A DNA stretch of 43,345 bases from JAOBAU01 sp034667465 (GCA_034667465.1 JAXDJV010000011.1:1-43345); one strand, 5' to 3'; counted from the first letter of the stretch, positions 15,199 through 23,407 are shown. Notes: generated by a model not told the origin, from the sequence alone. Numbers and translations: made by a program.

Positions 15199-15921
15199 AT
15201 GCCCTCCACCGTCGAGTTGCGCGGCGTCTCGTTCGCGCCGGTGCTCAGCGATCTCTCGCTCCGCGTCGGCGCCGGCGAGGCGGTGGCGTTCATCGGCCGC
15301 AGCGGCGCGGGCAAAACGACCGCTCTCCGCCTCATCAACGGACTCGTGAAACCGACCGGCGGCGACGTGCTCATCGACGGCGTCTCGCTCGCAGACTCCG
15401 ATCTCATCGCGCTCCGACGCCGCAGCGGTTACATCATTCAGGGCTCCGGCCTCTTCCCGCATCGCACCGTCTACGAGAACGTCGCCACGATTCCCCGCCT
15501 GCTCGGCTGGCCCGCCGAACGGACGCGCGATGCGGCGGCGACGCTGTTGAAAAAGCTCGGCATGCCGATCGAGCGTTTCGGCGATCTCTACCCGGCACGA
15601 CTTTCCGGCGGCGAACAGCAGCGCGCCGGCATCGCTCGCGCACTCGTCGCCGAACCTTCCCTCCTTCTTTGCGACGAGCCATTCAGCGCGCTCGATCCGA
15701 TCGTTCGCCGCGAACTGCAGGATGCCTTTCGCGAGCTCCGCGAAGAGCGCGGCGCGACGATCGCCTTCGTCACGCACGATCTCGCCGAAGCGTTGCGCGT
15801 CTGCGAGCGCGTCATCGCATTCGACGCCGGACGCATCGTCGCCGACCTTCCGTCGCGCGAGGTCACGAAAAGCAACGTCCCGATCGTTCGCCAGCTCGTC
15901 GAAAGCGCGGTGCTGCCATGA
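15199..15921 (+). CDS. ABC transporter ATP-binding protein, glycine betaine/osmoprotectant type
   Basis: A 240-residue ATPase. Walker A is GRSGAGKTTALR, the Q-loop IIQGSGLFPH, the signature LSGGEQQRAGIARAL, Walker B LLLCDEPFSALD and the H-loop VTHDL. The sequence around the Q-loop and the partner genes match the OpuA/OpuB (ProV) type, though the C-terminal CBS domains of ProV are absent. It would energise uptake through the permease at 16167 with the binding protein at 16883. The TGA stop overlaps the first ATGA of the 83-bp repeat array. Confidence 0.92.
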   Translation: MPSTVELRGVSFAPVLSDLSLRVGAGEAVAFIGRSGAGKTTALRLINGLVKPTGGDVLIDGVSLADSDLIALRRRSGYIIQGSGLFPHRTVYENVATIPRLLGWPAERTRDAAATLLKKLGMPIERFGDLYPARLSGGEQQRAGIARALVAEPSLLLCDEPFSALDPIVRRELQDAFRELREERGATIAFVTHDLAEALRVCERVIAFDAGRIVADLPSREVTKSNVPIVRQLVESAVLP

Positions 15922-16183
15922 CGCGCGAGATCCTCCGCCGCGAAGCTGTACGCCGACGCTGTGCGAACCAACGCAGCGGGCCGTGCCCGCCGGTGCTGCC
16001 ATGACGCGCGAGATCCTCCGACGCGAAGCCGTACGCCGACGCTGTGCGAACCAACGCAGCGGGCCGTGCCCGCCGGTGCTGCCATGACGCGCGAGATCCT
16101 CCGTCGCGAAGCTGCACGCCGACGCTGTGCGAACCAACGCAGCGGGCCGTGCCCGCCGGTGCTGCCATGACGCGCGAGATCCT
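15908..16183 (+). repeat. Tandem array of an 83-bp unit at the ATPase/permease junction
   Basis: The unit recurs with exact 83-nt periodicity: ATGACGCGCGAGATCCT at 15918, 16001, 16084 and 16167. That gives three full units plus the partial fourth copy that begins the real permease. Units 1-3 differ at only four positions, all between unit offsets 20 and 40. Each unit ends CGGTGCTGCC, the same sequence that ends the ATPase gene, so the ancestral ATGA overlap junction has been carried along. The interior contains GCGGGCCGTGCCCGC, a small hairpin. Confidence 0.97.
15918..16170 (+). other. Three coupled 28-codon mini-ORFs inside the 83-bp array
   Basis: Each unit reads as an ORF of 28 codons (15918-16004, 16001-16087, 16084-16170) that begins MTREILRREA and ends CPPVLP. 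Each stop overlaps the next start in ATGA, and the last overlaps the permease start. Three of the four differences between units are synonymous in this frame; the fourth changes Val to Ala in unit 3. They could relay ribosomes from the ATPase gene to the permease gene. Whether the peptides matter is unknown; the frame may simply be a by-product of duplication. Confidence 0.4.
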
Positions 16184-16778
16184 GCGCGTCACCGGCGAAC
16201 ATCTCCTGATCGTCCTCGCCGCGGTCGGCGCGGCGGTCGTCATCGCCATTCCGCTTGGCATCTGGTGCACGCGCCATACGCGCGCCGGCCGCGCCGCGCT
16301 GCGCGTCGTCGACGTCATCCAGACCATCCCGTCGCTGGCGATGTTCGGCTTCCTGATTCCGGTCCCGTTCATCGGCGGCATCGGGATGCGCACCGCGATC
16401 CTCGCGCTGATCCTCTATTCGCTGCTGCCGATCGTCCGCAACACCGTCACCGGCATTCGCGGCGTCGATCCGAAAGTGCGTGAAGCCGGAATCGCGATGG
16501 GATTCACGCCACGACAGCTGTTGTTCGAAGTGGAGCTGCCGCTGGCGCTGCCGTCGATCATCGCCGGCATTCGCATCGCGACCGTCGTCGGCATCGGCGT
16601 CGCCACGATTGCCGCTGCAGTCGGCGGCGGCGGACTCGGTACGTTCATCTTCCGCGGCGTGGCGATGGTCGACACACGGCTGATTCTCGCCGGTGCGCTG
16701 CCGGCCGCGGCGCTGGCGATCGTCGCCGATCTCGTCTTTACCGCGATCGAGCGCGCGATGACGTCATCCCGAGCGTAG
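16167..16778 (+). CDS. ABC transporter permease, OpuBB/ProW type
   Basis: A 203-residue integral membrane protein with about five hydrophobic segments. The cytoplasmic EAA loop EAGIAMGFTPRQLLFEVELP (about 108-127) is the site that contacts the ATPase. The sequence IQTIPSLAMFGFLIP is typical of betaine/choline-type permeases. I took the fourth ATG of the repeat array as the start because the protein family signal begins there; a longer frame from 16044 is open through the array. The last residues (TSSRA) and stop codon are inside repeat A2. Confidence 0.9.
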   Translation: MTREILRVTGEHLLIVLAAVGAAVVIAIPLGIWCTRHTRAGRAALRVVDVIQTIPSLAMFGFLIPVPFIGGIGMRTAILALILYSLLPIVRNTVTGIRGVDPKVREAGIAMGFTPRQLLFEVELPLALPSIIAGIRIATVVGIGVATIAAAVGGGGLGTFIFRGVAMVDTRLILAGALPAAALAIVADLVFTAIERAMTSSRA

Positions 16779-16850
16779 CGAGGGATCCGGGCGGGCGGTG
16801 CGCGCAGCGAGTCCCTTCCGCCCGGATCCTTCGCTGACGCTCAGGATGAC
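16763..16850. repeat. Palindromic dispersed repeat, copy A2
   Basis: GTCATCCCGAGCGTAGCGAG opens the copy, and the right half carries the complementary order ending CTCAGGATGAC. Nested inverted GGATCC segments and a GC-rich centre lie between. The TAG that ends the permease gene is inside the left arm. It lies between the permease and the binding-protein genes. Confidence 0.88.
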
Positions 16851-16870
16851 CGTATCAACGAATCCACGTC

Positions 16871-16876
16871 TAAACT
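16871..16876 (+). promoter_or_regulatory. Probable -10 box of the binding-protein gene
   Basis: TAAACT lies 6 nt before the ATG at 16883 with no Shine-Dalgarno. This would allow the binding protein to be transcribed separately from, and more highly than, the ATPase and permease genes. Confidence 0.45.
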
Positions 16877-16882
16877 CCGGCC

Positions 16883-17833
16883 ATGCGAAAGCTCGTCGTT
16901 GCGCTGCTGCTGTTCACCGCCTGTTCGCGCGAGCGTGCGCCGATCGTGGTCGGCTCGAAGAACTTTACTGAGTCGGTTATTCTCGGCGAGCTCGTCGCGC
17001 AGAAACTCGAAGCGAACGGCTGCAAAGTCGAACGTCACCTGAACATGGGCGGCACGCTCGTCGCCGATTCCGCGATCACTTCCGGCGCGCTCGACGCGTA
17101 CGTCGAATACTCCGGCACCGCGCTGACCGCGATCCTGAAGAAGCCGATCGCCACCGATCGCGCCGCCGTCGATCGCATCGTCTCCGCCGAATACGCGAAG
17201 CGCGGCCTGCACTGGGGACCGGCGCTCGGCTTCAACAACACCTTCGCGATGATCGTGCGCAAGTCGTACGCGCAGCAGCATGGATTGAAAACGATCTCCG
17301 ATCTGCAGCGCGTTGGCGGCGAAGTGCGTCCCGGCTTCGGCTACGAATTCGTCGAACGGCCCGACGGCTGGAACGGACTGCGATCGCACTACAAACTCGA
17401 AACGCGCATCCCGCCGGCGACGATGGATCTCGGACTCACCTACAAAGCGCTGGCATCGGAAACCGCCGATCTCATCGCCGGCAACTCGACCGACGGCTTG
17501 ATCGAATCGCTCGGCCTCGTCGCGCTCGAAGACAATCAGCGCTACTTCCCGCCGTACGACGCCGCGGTCGTCTATCGAAATGATGTCGATCGCAAATGCG
17601 CCGGTGCGTCGAAGGCGATGCAGTCGCTGGCGGGAACGATCGATGACGCGTCGATGCGCCGGCTGAATTTCGAAGTGGACGGGAAGAAGCGCGACGTCGC
17701 CGAGGTCGTGCGCGAGTGGCTGCAGAGCCGGCACGGCCGGCTGCGTATGTGGCAGAGCCTTCACCTCGCTGCCGATTCTGCCGGCCGACGTGATTACGAT
17801 GACACCTTCGGTGTCATTAGAAGCCGGCGATGA
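16883..17833 (+). CDS. Osmoprotectant-type ABC substrate-binding lipoprotein
   Basis: A 316-residue protein with a lipoprotein signal (lipobox FTAC, C14). The mature part is an OpuAC/OpuBC-like type II binding domain: VVGSKNFTESVILGEL, then GALDAYVEYSGTA, RPGFGYEFVERPDGW and DLIAGNSTDGLI. It should bind a quaternary amine such as glycine betaine or choline and deliver it to the permease. The domain appears complete by about residue 284. The last 30 or so residues are rich in Arg and Asp, are encoded by palindromic DNA (17781-17826) and look like a repeat-derived extension. The 3' end overlaps moeA by 4 bp. Confidence 0.88.
   Translation: MRKLVVALLLFTACSRERAPIVVGSKNFTESVILGELVAQKLEANGCKVERHLNMGGTLVADSAITSGALDAYVEYSGTALTAILKKPIATDRAAVDRIVSAEYAKRGLHWGPALGFNNTFAMIVRKSYAQQHGLKTISDLQRVGGEVRPGFGYEFVERPDGWNGLRSHYKLETRIPPATMDLGLTYKALASETADLIAGNSTDGLIESLGLVALEDNQRYFPPYDAAVVYRNDVDRKCAGASKAMQSLAGTIDDASMRRLNFEVDGKKRDVAEVVREWLQSRHGRLRMWQSLHLAADSAGRRDYDDTFGVIRSRR
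17799..17817. repeat. Perfect 8-bp hairpin at the end of the binding-protein gene
   Basis: ATGACACC-TTC-GGTGTCAT is a perfect palindrome with a 3-nt loop, 13 nt before the moeA start. It is flanked by CCGGC at 17781 and GCCGG at about 17822. It is inside coding sequence and has no T-run, so it is unlikely to be a classical terminator. Confidence 0.6.
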
Positions 17834-19038
17834 TCTCCGTCGAAGAAGCACAGTCGCGCGTGCTCGCCGCCGTCGAGCCGATCGACATCGAGACCATCGA
17901 GCTCACCGACGCGCTCCGCCGCGTGCTGCGTGAAGACGTCGCGGCAACGCACGACATCCCGTCCGCCGACAACAGCGCGATGGACGGCTACGCGGTGCGC
18001 GCCGCCGACATTGCGAACGCGCCGGTCACGCTGCGCGTCATCGAAGATCTGCCGGCAGGAAAAATTGCGCGCGGACGGGTCACGCAGGGCACCGCGATGC
18101 GAATCATGACCGGCGCGCTGCTACCCGACGGCGCCGACAGCGTCGTGCAGGTCGAGCTCACCGACGGCGGCAGCGCCGACGTGCAGATTCGCGAAGCGGT
18201 CGGCATCGGCACCAACGTTCGACGCCGCGGCGAAGACATGCGCGCAGGCGAGATCGTGCTGCGCGCCGGCACGCGCATCGGTCCGGCCGAAGTCGGCGTG
18301 CTCGCCAGCGCGCAGCGTCGCAGCGTCAGCGTCGCGCGGCGGCCGACGATCGCGATTCTTTCCACCGGCGATGAGCTGGTCGAAGCTGGCGAGCCGCTCG
18401 CCGCGGGACAGGTCGTCAACTCGAACGCGTGGTCGCTCGCCGCGCTCGTCGCGCAACATGGCGCGATTCCCGAGCGGCTCGGCATCGTCCGCGACGACCT
18501 CGACGCCACCATCGCCGCGCTCGAGCGCGCGCTGGTCTGCGACTTCATCATCACCTCCGGCGGCGTCAGCGTCGGCGCGTACGACTTCGTGAAAAACGCG
18601 CTCGAAGCGCTCGGCGCCGAAACGATGTTCTGGCGCATCGCCATGAAACCGGGCAAACCGGTCGCGCTCTCGCGGCTGCGCGGGCGGCTCGTCTTCGGTC
18701 TGCCCGGCAATCCGGTCTCGAGCATGGTTTCTTTTCTTCTCTTTGTGGCACCTGCTTTGCGAAAATCGATGGGCATGACGTCCGATCTTTTGCAGCCCAC
18801 GGCAAACGTCCGCCTGCTCGCGCCGCTTCGCTCGAAGGGCGATCGCCGCGCATACCTTCGCGTTCGCGTCGGCGTCGATGAAGGTGGCGAGCTCGTCGCG
18901 CAGCCGATGACGTCGCAGGGATCGGGCGTGTCGACGTCGATGGTCGGCGCGAACGGACTGGCGATCGTCGACGCCGGCGTCACCTCGATCGACGCGGGAC
19001 AAATCGTCAAAACGCTGCTGATCGGATTCAACGCGTGA
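17830..19038 (+). CDS. moeA: Molybdopterin molybdenumtransferase
   Basis: A 402-residue protein of normal MoeA length with all expected motifs: DNSAMDGYAVRAAD (50-63), RIMTGALLPDGAD, ILSTGDELVE, TSGGVSVGAYDF and GLPGNPVSS. It inserts molybdate into adenylylated molybdopterin, the last step of basic molybdenum cofactor synthesis. No other moa/mob genes are in the window, nor is a molybdoenzyme. It overlaps the preceding gene by 4 bp and the following YdcF-like gene by GTGA. Confidence 0.96.
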   Translation: MISVEEAQSRVLAAVEPIDIETIELTDALRRVLREDVAATHDIPSADNSAMDGYAVRAADIANAPVTLRVIEDLPAGKIARGRVTQGTAMRIMTGALLPDGADSVVQVELTDGGSADVQIREAVGIGTNVRRRGEDMRAGEIVLRAGTRIGPAEVGVLASAQRRSVSVARRPTIAILSTGDELVEAGEPLAAGQVVNSNAWSLAALVAQHGAIPERLGIVRDDLDATIAALERALVCDFIITSGGVSVGAYDFVKNALEALGAETMFWRIAMKPGKPVALSRLRGRLVFGLPGNPVSSMVSFLLFVAPALRKSMGMTSDLLQPTANVRLLAPLRSKGDRRAYLRVRVGVDEGGELVAQPMTSQGSGVSTSMVGANGLAIVDAGVTSIDAGQIVKTLLIGFNA

Positions 19039-19601
19039 CGCTGCTCGCCCGTACGCCGTCGGTGGCAACGGCACTCATCATTTGCGGATACGACCTCGAC
19101 ACCGATCTTCGCTCGTACGTCGCCGACGTCATTCGCGCGACCGCACACGAAGAACCTGAGCTGCTGATTCTCAGCGGCGGACGGACGTCGCCGCACTCGA
19201 ACGATTCCGAAGCGCTGGTGATGTCGCAGGCGTTCGCGGAGCTGCGTCCGGAGCGCGAAGTGCTGCTCGACGAGGAAGCGCTGAACTCGCTCGAGAATCT
19301 GCTGCACGCGAAACGGATCGCCGAAGAAAGTCACTGCGCGATCGAGCGCTACATCGTCGTCGGCGACACCGCGCATCGCCGCAAGCTGGCTATCCTCGCG
19401 CGGCTCGTCATCGGCCGGAATGCGTCGATCATCGCGGTGCCGCGGCCGACCGCATTCATCACCCATCTGCTCGAGCCGATCTCGACGCTGTTCGAAGCGA
19501 TCGCCGCCGTCAGCCCCGCCACGCGGCGTTTCATCCGCTCCGGCACGATGCTGTTCAAGGTGATGCGCTACGGCGCTTTCTTCACGTCCGTCAGCCAGTA
19601 G
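19035..19601 (+). CDS. YdcF-like (DUF218/ElyC) protein
   Basis: A 188-residue protein starting at GTG, coupled to moeA. The DUF218 fold is indicated by ALIICGYDLD, LLILSGGRTSP, EALNSLENLLHA and YIVVGDTAHRRKLAILARLV. Some DUF218 proteins (SanA, ElyC) affect envelope integrity, while others are cytoplasmic and of unknown role. There is no transmembrane anchor here, unlike ElyC. Its 3' end overlaps the CusF-like gene by 34 bp in convergent orientation. Confidence 0.75.
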   Translation: MTLLARTPSVATALIICGYDLDTDLRSYVADVIRATAHEEPELLILSGGRTSPHSNDSEALVMSQAFAELRPEREVLLDEEALNSLENLLHAKRIAEESHCAIERYIVVGDTAHRRKLAILARLVIGRNASIIAVPRPTAFITHLLEPISTLFEAIAAVSPATRRFIRSGTMLFKVMRYGAFFTSVSQ

Positions 19602-19882
19602 CCGCGCTCGGTGACGTGCAGTTTCGCGACGACCTCCGTGTTGTCCGGCGGCAGCGTCGCAACCTGCGCGCCGCGCACCGGATACTCCATCGCCATCGCT
19701 TCCATGAAGCCGGGAATGGCGCGGTGATCGACGTTCAGCGAGTTCGCGCGCGCATCGCGCGAAAGAATCTTTCCCTGCATGACGTACAGTTTTTCGCCCG
19801 GCTCGCTGAGCGGCTTCGGCTTCTCTTCGCCGCACGATGCAAGCACGAGCGCGGCGATCAGCAGTGGCGCGAATCGTTTCAT
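19568..19882 (-). CDS. CusF-like copper-binding lipoprotein
   Basis: A 104-residue lipoprotein (lipobox LASC, C17). The mature region has a small beta-barrel pattern: GKILSRDARANSLNVDHRAI, then PGFMEAMAMEYPV. The Met-rich PGFM.AM.M.Y block after a His-containing strand is the signature of periplasmic copper-binding CusF-type domains (PF11604), often found in Sco/Cus contexts. It overlaps the receiver-GAF gene by 4 bp (ATGA), so the two are translationally coupled. Copper binding is inferred from the motif only. Confidence 0.72.
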   Translation of the reverse strand: MKRFAPLLIAALVLASCGEEKPKPLSEPGEKLYVMQGKILSRDARANSLNVDHRAIPGFMEAMAMEYPVRGAQVATLPPDNTEVVAKLHVTERGYWLTDVKKAP

Positions 19883-20676
19883 TGAGCGAGCAGCGGCGCC
19901 GCCATCCCCGCAATCGTCTGCAACTGCGCCCGCGTCTCCTCGGCGAATGACCGCGGCTCCAGAAAACTCCAGCCGGCGGCGCCGATCACACGATCGTCGT
20001 GCAGCAGCGGCACCGCCGCGAGTGCGCGTGTCGAAAACTGATTCAGCGACTTTTCGAGACCGGGATACTCGGCGGCAGCGCTGACCATCGTCCCGACGAA
20101 CACCATCCGCTCTTCGCGAATCGCGGTGCAGATCGGGTACGCAGCATCGACCGACATCGGGAAGTAACCTTCGTAATCGGACGGCTGATAGCCAAACGTC
20201 CGAACGAGCTCGATGGTCTTTCCATCGGTCTCGACGACGAGTCCCGAGCGCGCGCCGGCAACGACGGACTTCCGAACGAACGATGAGAATGGATCCGCGT
20301 CCGGCTCGCGCTCGCCGCGAATGCCGGCCAGAATTTCGACCATCTCCGGCAGCTCGAACGGCTTGCGCACGACTCTCACCGCGGGGAAACGATCGCGGAT
20401 CGTTTGCAGCGTTGCCTCCGATGATGCGGAGACGCCGATCGCCGCTGCCAGCAACGCAGGCGACGTCGATTCGAGATGCTCGAGAAGCTGCGTGCCGCTC
20501 ACTCCCGGCGCCATGAGATCGATCAACAACGCGTCGTACGCGGCGTGATGCAGCAGCAGCGAACCCTGCACTCCGGTCTCGACCGCGTCGGCTTCCCATC
20601 CCTGGGTTCGCGCCAGCGCCTCGAACAGCCGGCGCGTGCCGGGATCTTTCTCGATGATGAGCAGCCGCGGTGTCAT
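19879..20676 (-). CDS. Response regulator with C-terminal GAF domain
   Basis: A 265-residue protein. Residues 1-120 form a receiver domain with an acidic pocket (E9, D11), phosphoacceptor D53 in LIDLMAPG and K105 in RKPFELP. Residues about 125-265 resemble a GAF domain (VVAGARSGLVVETDGKTIEL, FSTRALAAVPLLHDDRVIGA) that might sense a small molecule. There is no DNA-binding domain or histidine kinase nearby, so output may be by protein contact. It follows the HlyD gene by 38 nt and is coupled to the CusF-like lipoprotein. Confidence 0.82.
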   Translation of the reverse strand: MTPRLLIIEKDPGTRRLFEALARTQGWEADAVETGVQGSLLLHHAAYDALLIDLMAPGVSGTQLLEHLESTSPALLAAAIGVSASSEATLQTIRDRFPAVRVVRKPFELPEMVEILAGIRGEREPDADPFSSFVRKSVVAGARSGLVVETDGKTIELVRTFGYQPSDYEGYFPMSVDAAYPICTAIREERMVFVGTMVSAAAEYPGLEKSLNQFSTRALAAVPLLHDDRVIGAAGWSFLEPRSFAEETRAQLQTIAGMAAPLLAQ

Positions 20677-20714
20677 AGCCGCGTCAATATACGGCGCGGC
20701 GAACGCAGCCGCAA

Positions 20715-21590
20715 TCAGTGTGAACCGACTTCGACTTCGACCCGCTGGCCGAGCTTCAACGGCGTCGATTCCGCCAGCGCGACCTTCACCAGCAGCACGC
20801 GCGTATCGATCGGTTTCGACGGATCCTGCGGCTTGATTCGGCGGCTCACGACCGCGTCCGGAATCTCTTCCACCGTCCCTTTCCACGAGCGGCCGTCGAA
20901 GCCTTCCGCGGTGATGACGACGTCGTTGCCGAGCGCCACGCGCGCGGAGTCGAACTCGTCGACTTCCGCTTCGATGCGCGTCTTCGAAAGGTCGGCGATG
21001 GTGACGAGCGCGTCGCCGATCGTGACGTGCTCGCCCGGCTGGACGCTGCGCGCGATGACGACGCCGTCGATCGGCGCGACGACGCGCGTCTTCTCGAGCG
21101 TCGCCGAAAGACGCGTCACTTCCGCGGTCGCCGAGCCGCGACGTGCACGCGCCGCTTCGAGATCGCGCTCGCTCTTCTGCCACGCTTCCTTCGAGCCGAT
21201 GTCCTGCGTGAAGAGGCTCTTCATCCGCTCCGCTTCCGCTTCGTAAAGACGGATGTCCGCGTCCGCTTCGCCGACGCGCGAGCGCGCCTGCGCAATCGCC
21301 GCGCGCGTGTCGTCCGCGCGCAGCACCGCGACGAGATCGCCTTTCTTCACGCGATCCTTTTCCTGCACGACGATCCGTTCGACGATGCCGGCCGCGTCGC
21401 AACCGACGATCACTTCCGCGCCGGGATAAGCGACGACGCGTCCTTCGGCGGATACGCGCGGCACATGCGCCATCGCCTGCAATTGCGCGGGAGCCGGCGT
21501 CTTCGCGCCGGTGCGCATCATCGCGCGTACCTGCACGCCGCTGGCGATGAGAATGACGAGTCCGAGAAGTGGCCAGAGAATCCGTTTCAT
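20715..21590 (-). CDS. HlyD/MacA-type periplasmic adaptor of an ABC exporter
   Basis: A 291-residue protein with one N-terminal membrane helix (4-20). A biotinyl-lipoyl-like half (VIVGCDAAGIVERIVVQEKD) leads into a coiled-coil hairpin (about 95-160, Ala/Glu/Arg-rich), then the second lipoyl half (APIDGVVIARSVQPGEHV) and a beta-barrel. It would bridge the inner membrane exporter to an outer membrane channel; no TolC-like gene is in the window. AGGAG precedes the ATG at 21590. With the two upstream genes it forms a DevBCA-type exporter. Confidence 0.88.
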   Translation of the reverse strand: MKRILWPLLGLVILIASGVQVRAMMRTGAKTPAPAQLQAMAHVPRVSAEGRVVAYPGAEVIVGCDAAGIVERIVVQEKDRVKKGDLVAVLRADDTRAAIAQARSRVGEADADIRLYEAEAERMKSLFTQDIGSKEAWQKSERDLEAARARRGSATAEVTRLSATLEKTRVVAPIDGVVIARSVQPGEHVTIGDALVTIADLSKTRIEAEVDEFDSARVALGNDVVITAEGFDGRSWKGTVEEIPDAVVSRRIKPQDPSKPIDTRVLLVKVALAESTPLKLGQRVEVEVGSH

Positions 21591-21609
21591 TTGCGTTGCT
21601 CCTGTCGAA

Positions 21610-22278
21610 TCAGGCCGCGAGGCGGCCATCGTGAATGCGGACGACGCGATCGGCGACCGCGCGAACTTTCGGGTCATGCGTGACGATGACGAGCGCGCGG
21701 TTTTCCTTCTTTGCGAGATCGCGAAACATTTCGAGCACCTGCGTGCCGACGACCGAATCGAGATTCGCGGTCGGCTCATCGGCGAGCAGAATCGGCGCGC
21801 TGCCGGCAAGCGCTCGCGCAATCGCCACGCGCTGCTTCTGGCCGCCGGAGAGATCGCGCGGCAGGAAGGCCTGACGATCGCCGAGTCCGACCGCATCGAT
21901 GACGCGCTGTGCTTCGACGCGCGCATCGCTGCCGCGCATCCCTTTCACGTTCAGCGCGTATTCGACGTTTTCGAGCGCGGTCAGCGACGGAAAGAGATTG
22001 AACTGCTGAAAGACGAAACCGAGCGAGCGCTTGCGAATCTCGTTGAGCTTCTTCGCTTCGACCTGCACGCCGTCGACGACGACGCTGCCGCTGGTCGGCG
22101 TCAGGATGCAGCCGAGGATCGAGAGGAAGGTCGTCTTGCCGGAGCCGGACGGACCTTCGAGCGAAACGATCTCGCCGCGCTCGACGGAGAAGTCGATCCC
22201 TTTGAGCACCGCGACCGACTCGCCGCGTCCTTCGGTGAAATGTTTTTCGATGCTGCTGGCGTGAAGAATCGACATCAT
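21610..22278 (-). CDS. ABC exporter ATP-binding protein (DevA/MacB-like)
   Basis: A 222-residue ATPase with Walker A GPSGSGKTTFLS, Q-loop VFQQFNLFPSL, signature LSGGQKQRVAIARAL, Walker B ILLADEPTANLD and H-loop VTHDP. Sequence type is that of the LolD/MacB/DevA group that drives FtsX-like permeases. The start codon overlaps the stop of the permease gene by 1 nt (TAATG); a second ATG follows directly. Confidence 0.9.
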   Translation of the reverse strand: MMSILHASSIEKHFTEGRGESVAVLKGIDFSVERGEIVSLEGPSGSGKTTFLSILGCILTPTSGSVVVDGVQVEAKKLNEIRKRSLGFVFQQFNLFPSLTALENVEYALNVKGMRGSDARVEAQRVIDAVGLGDRQAFLPRDLSGGQKQRVAIARALAGSAPILLADEPTANLDSVVGTQVLEMFRDLAKKENRALVIVTHDPKVRAVADRVVRIHDGRLAA

Positions 22279-23405
22279 TAACCTCTGAAGACCAGCGCCG
22301 GATCGATCGACGCCACTTTGCGGAACGAGATCATCGAAGCGGCCAGGCAGAGCGCGATCGCGCCGAAGAAAACGGCGATGGCAAGCTCGTTCGGGATGAC
22401 CAGCTTGAGATCGATTTTGTAGATGAGCGGGCGGATTGCGTACGCCATCAGCGCGCCGAGGAAGAAGCCGGCGATCGCGGCGATCGTTGCCTGCTTGCCG
22501 AGGATTTTGTAGATGTCGGCGTTGCCGCCGCCGATCGCTTTCACCGTTCCGAATTCTTTGATGTGTTCCATCGTCGAGGTGTAGAGCGTCTGCGCGACGA
22601 CGACGATGCCGACGAGACAGCCGAGGAAAACGGTGAGGTACATGTTCAGTCCGAGTCCGGTCGACTCGACCCAGTACGAACGCGAGCGCGTCGCCCATTC
22701 GCGCTGCGTGTAGACGTCGTTGAACGGCAGGCGGCGTTTGATCTCGGCGCGTACCGTTTCGACGTTCGCGCCCGGCGCGACTTTCACGAGGATGTACGTC
22801 GTGTTGCCGCGCAGGTCGCCGGGATTGAGACTCTGCGCGAGGCGATAGTCGAGAAACGTCAGCGGCGTGGTCGTGAATGATTTCGCGTCGATCGTTCGTC
22901 CGATGATCTTCAATCGACGCCCGAGGATTTCGCGGTACTCGCCGACTTTGAATTCGCCGTAGCGTTTCGTCGCCGACTGATCGAGAAAAAAGTACGCGCC
23001 GCGCCGCAGGTCTTCGAGGTTTCCTTCCGCGACGTTCCACGGAAATCCCCATCGCTGAAAATCCTCCAGCGCATAGACCTCGGTTCCCTCCACCGCGCCG
23101 TTCGGCAGGTTCACGTTCATGAACCAGACGATCAGGTTGTCCGCACGCTCGACGCCCGGAATCGAGCGGACGCGCTTCACGTACGTTTCCGGGAAGGTGT
23201 GCGCGAAGTCGACGTTCGGCGTGTTGTGCGACGTCACCCAGAGATCGGCCGGAATCTTCTCGATCGTCAGCGACGCGTTGTCCATCAATCCGAGAAACAG
23301 ACCGACCTGCACGAAGACGAGCGTCACCGCGAAGGCGACGCCGGAGACGGTGATGAGAAAGCGCAGCTTGTCGTGCAGCAGACTCTTTGTGGCGAGATCG
23401 ACCAT
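22278..23405 (-). CDS. DevC/FtsX-like ABC exporter permease
   Basis: A 375-residue membrane protein. One helix near the N-terminus (about 16-40), a large periplasmic domain (41-250; ADLWVTSHNTPNVDF, then DNLIVWFMN) and three C-terminal helices (about 255-365) give the MacB/FtsX topology. The ADLWV stretch after helix 1 is typical of the DevC group, which with DevB (HlyD) and DevA exports glycolipids or other envelope material in cyanobacteria. The substrate here is unknown. It lies 2 nt downstream of the tetR gene. Confidence 0.87.
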   Translation of the reverse strand: MVDLATKSLLHDKLRFLITVSGVAFAVTLVFVQVGLFLGLMDNASLTIEKIPADLWVTSHNTPNVDFAHTFPETYVKRVRSIPGVERADNLIVWFMNVNLPNGAVEGTEVYALEDFQRWGFPWNVAEGNLEDLRRGAYFFLDQSATKRYGEFKVGEYREILGRRLKIIGRTIDAKSFTTTPLTFLDYRLAQSLNPGDLRGNTTYILVKVAPGANVETVRAEIKRRLPFNDVYTQREWATRSRSYWVESTGLGLNMYLTVFLGCLVGIVVVAQTLYTSTMEHIKEFGTVKAIGGGNADIYKILGKQATIAAIAGFFLGALMAYAIRPLIYKIDLKLVIPNELAIAVFFGAIALCLAASMISFRKVASIDPALVFRG

Positions 23406-23407
23406 GA

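Noticed and set aside
14607..16004. Long plus-strand frame crossing the methyltransferase and ABC ATPase genes
   Set aside because: It runs antisense to one gene and out of frame with the other; only its last 28 codons coincide with the first mini-ORF.
15908..16183. CRISPR array
   Set aside because: The units are contiguous tandem copies without unique spacers, inside an operon junction, and no cas genes are nearby.
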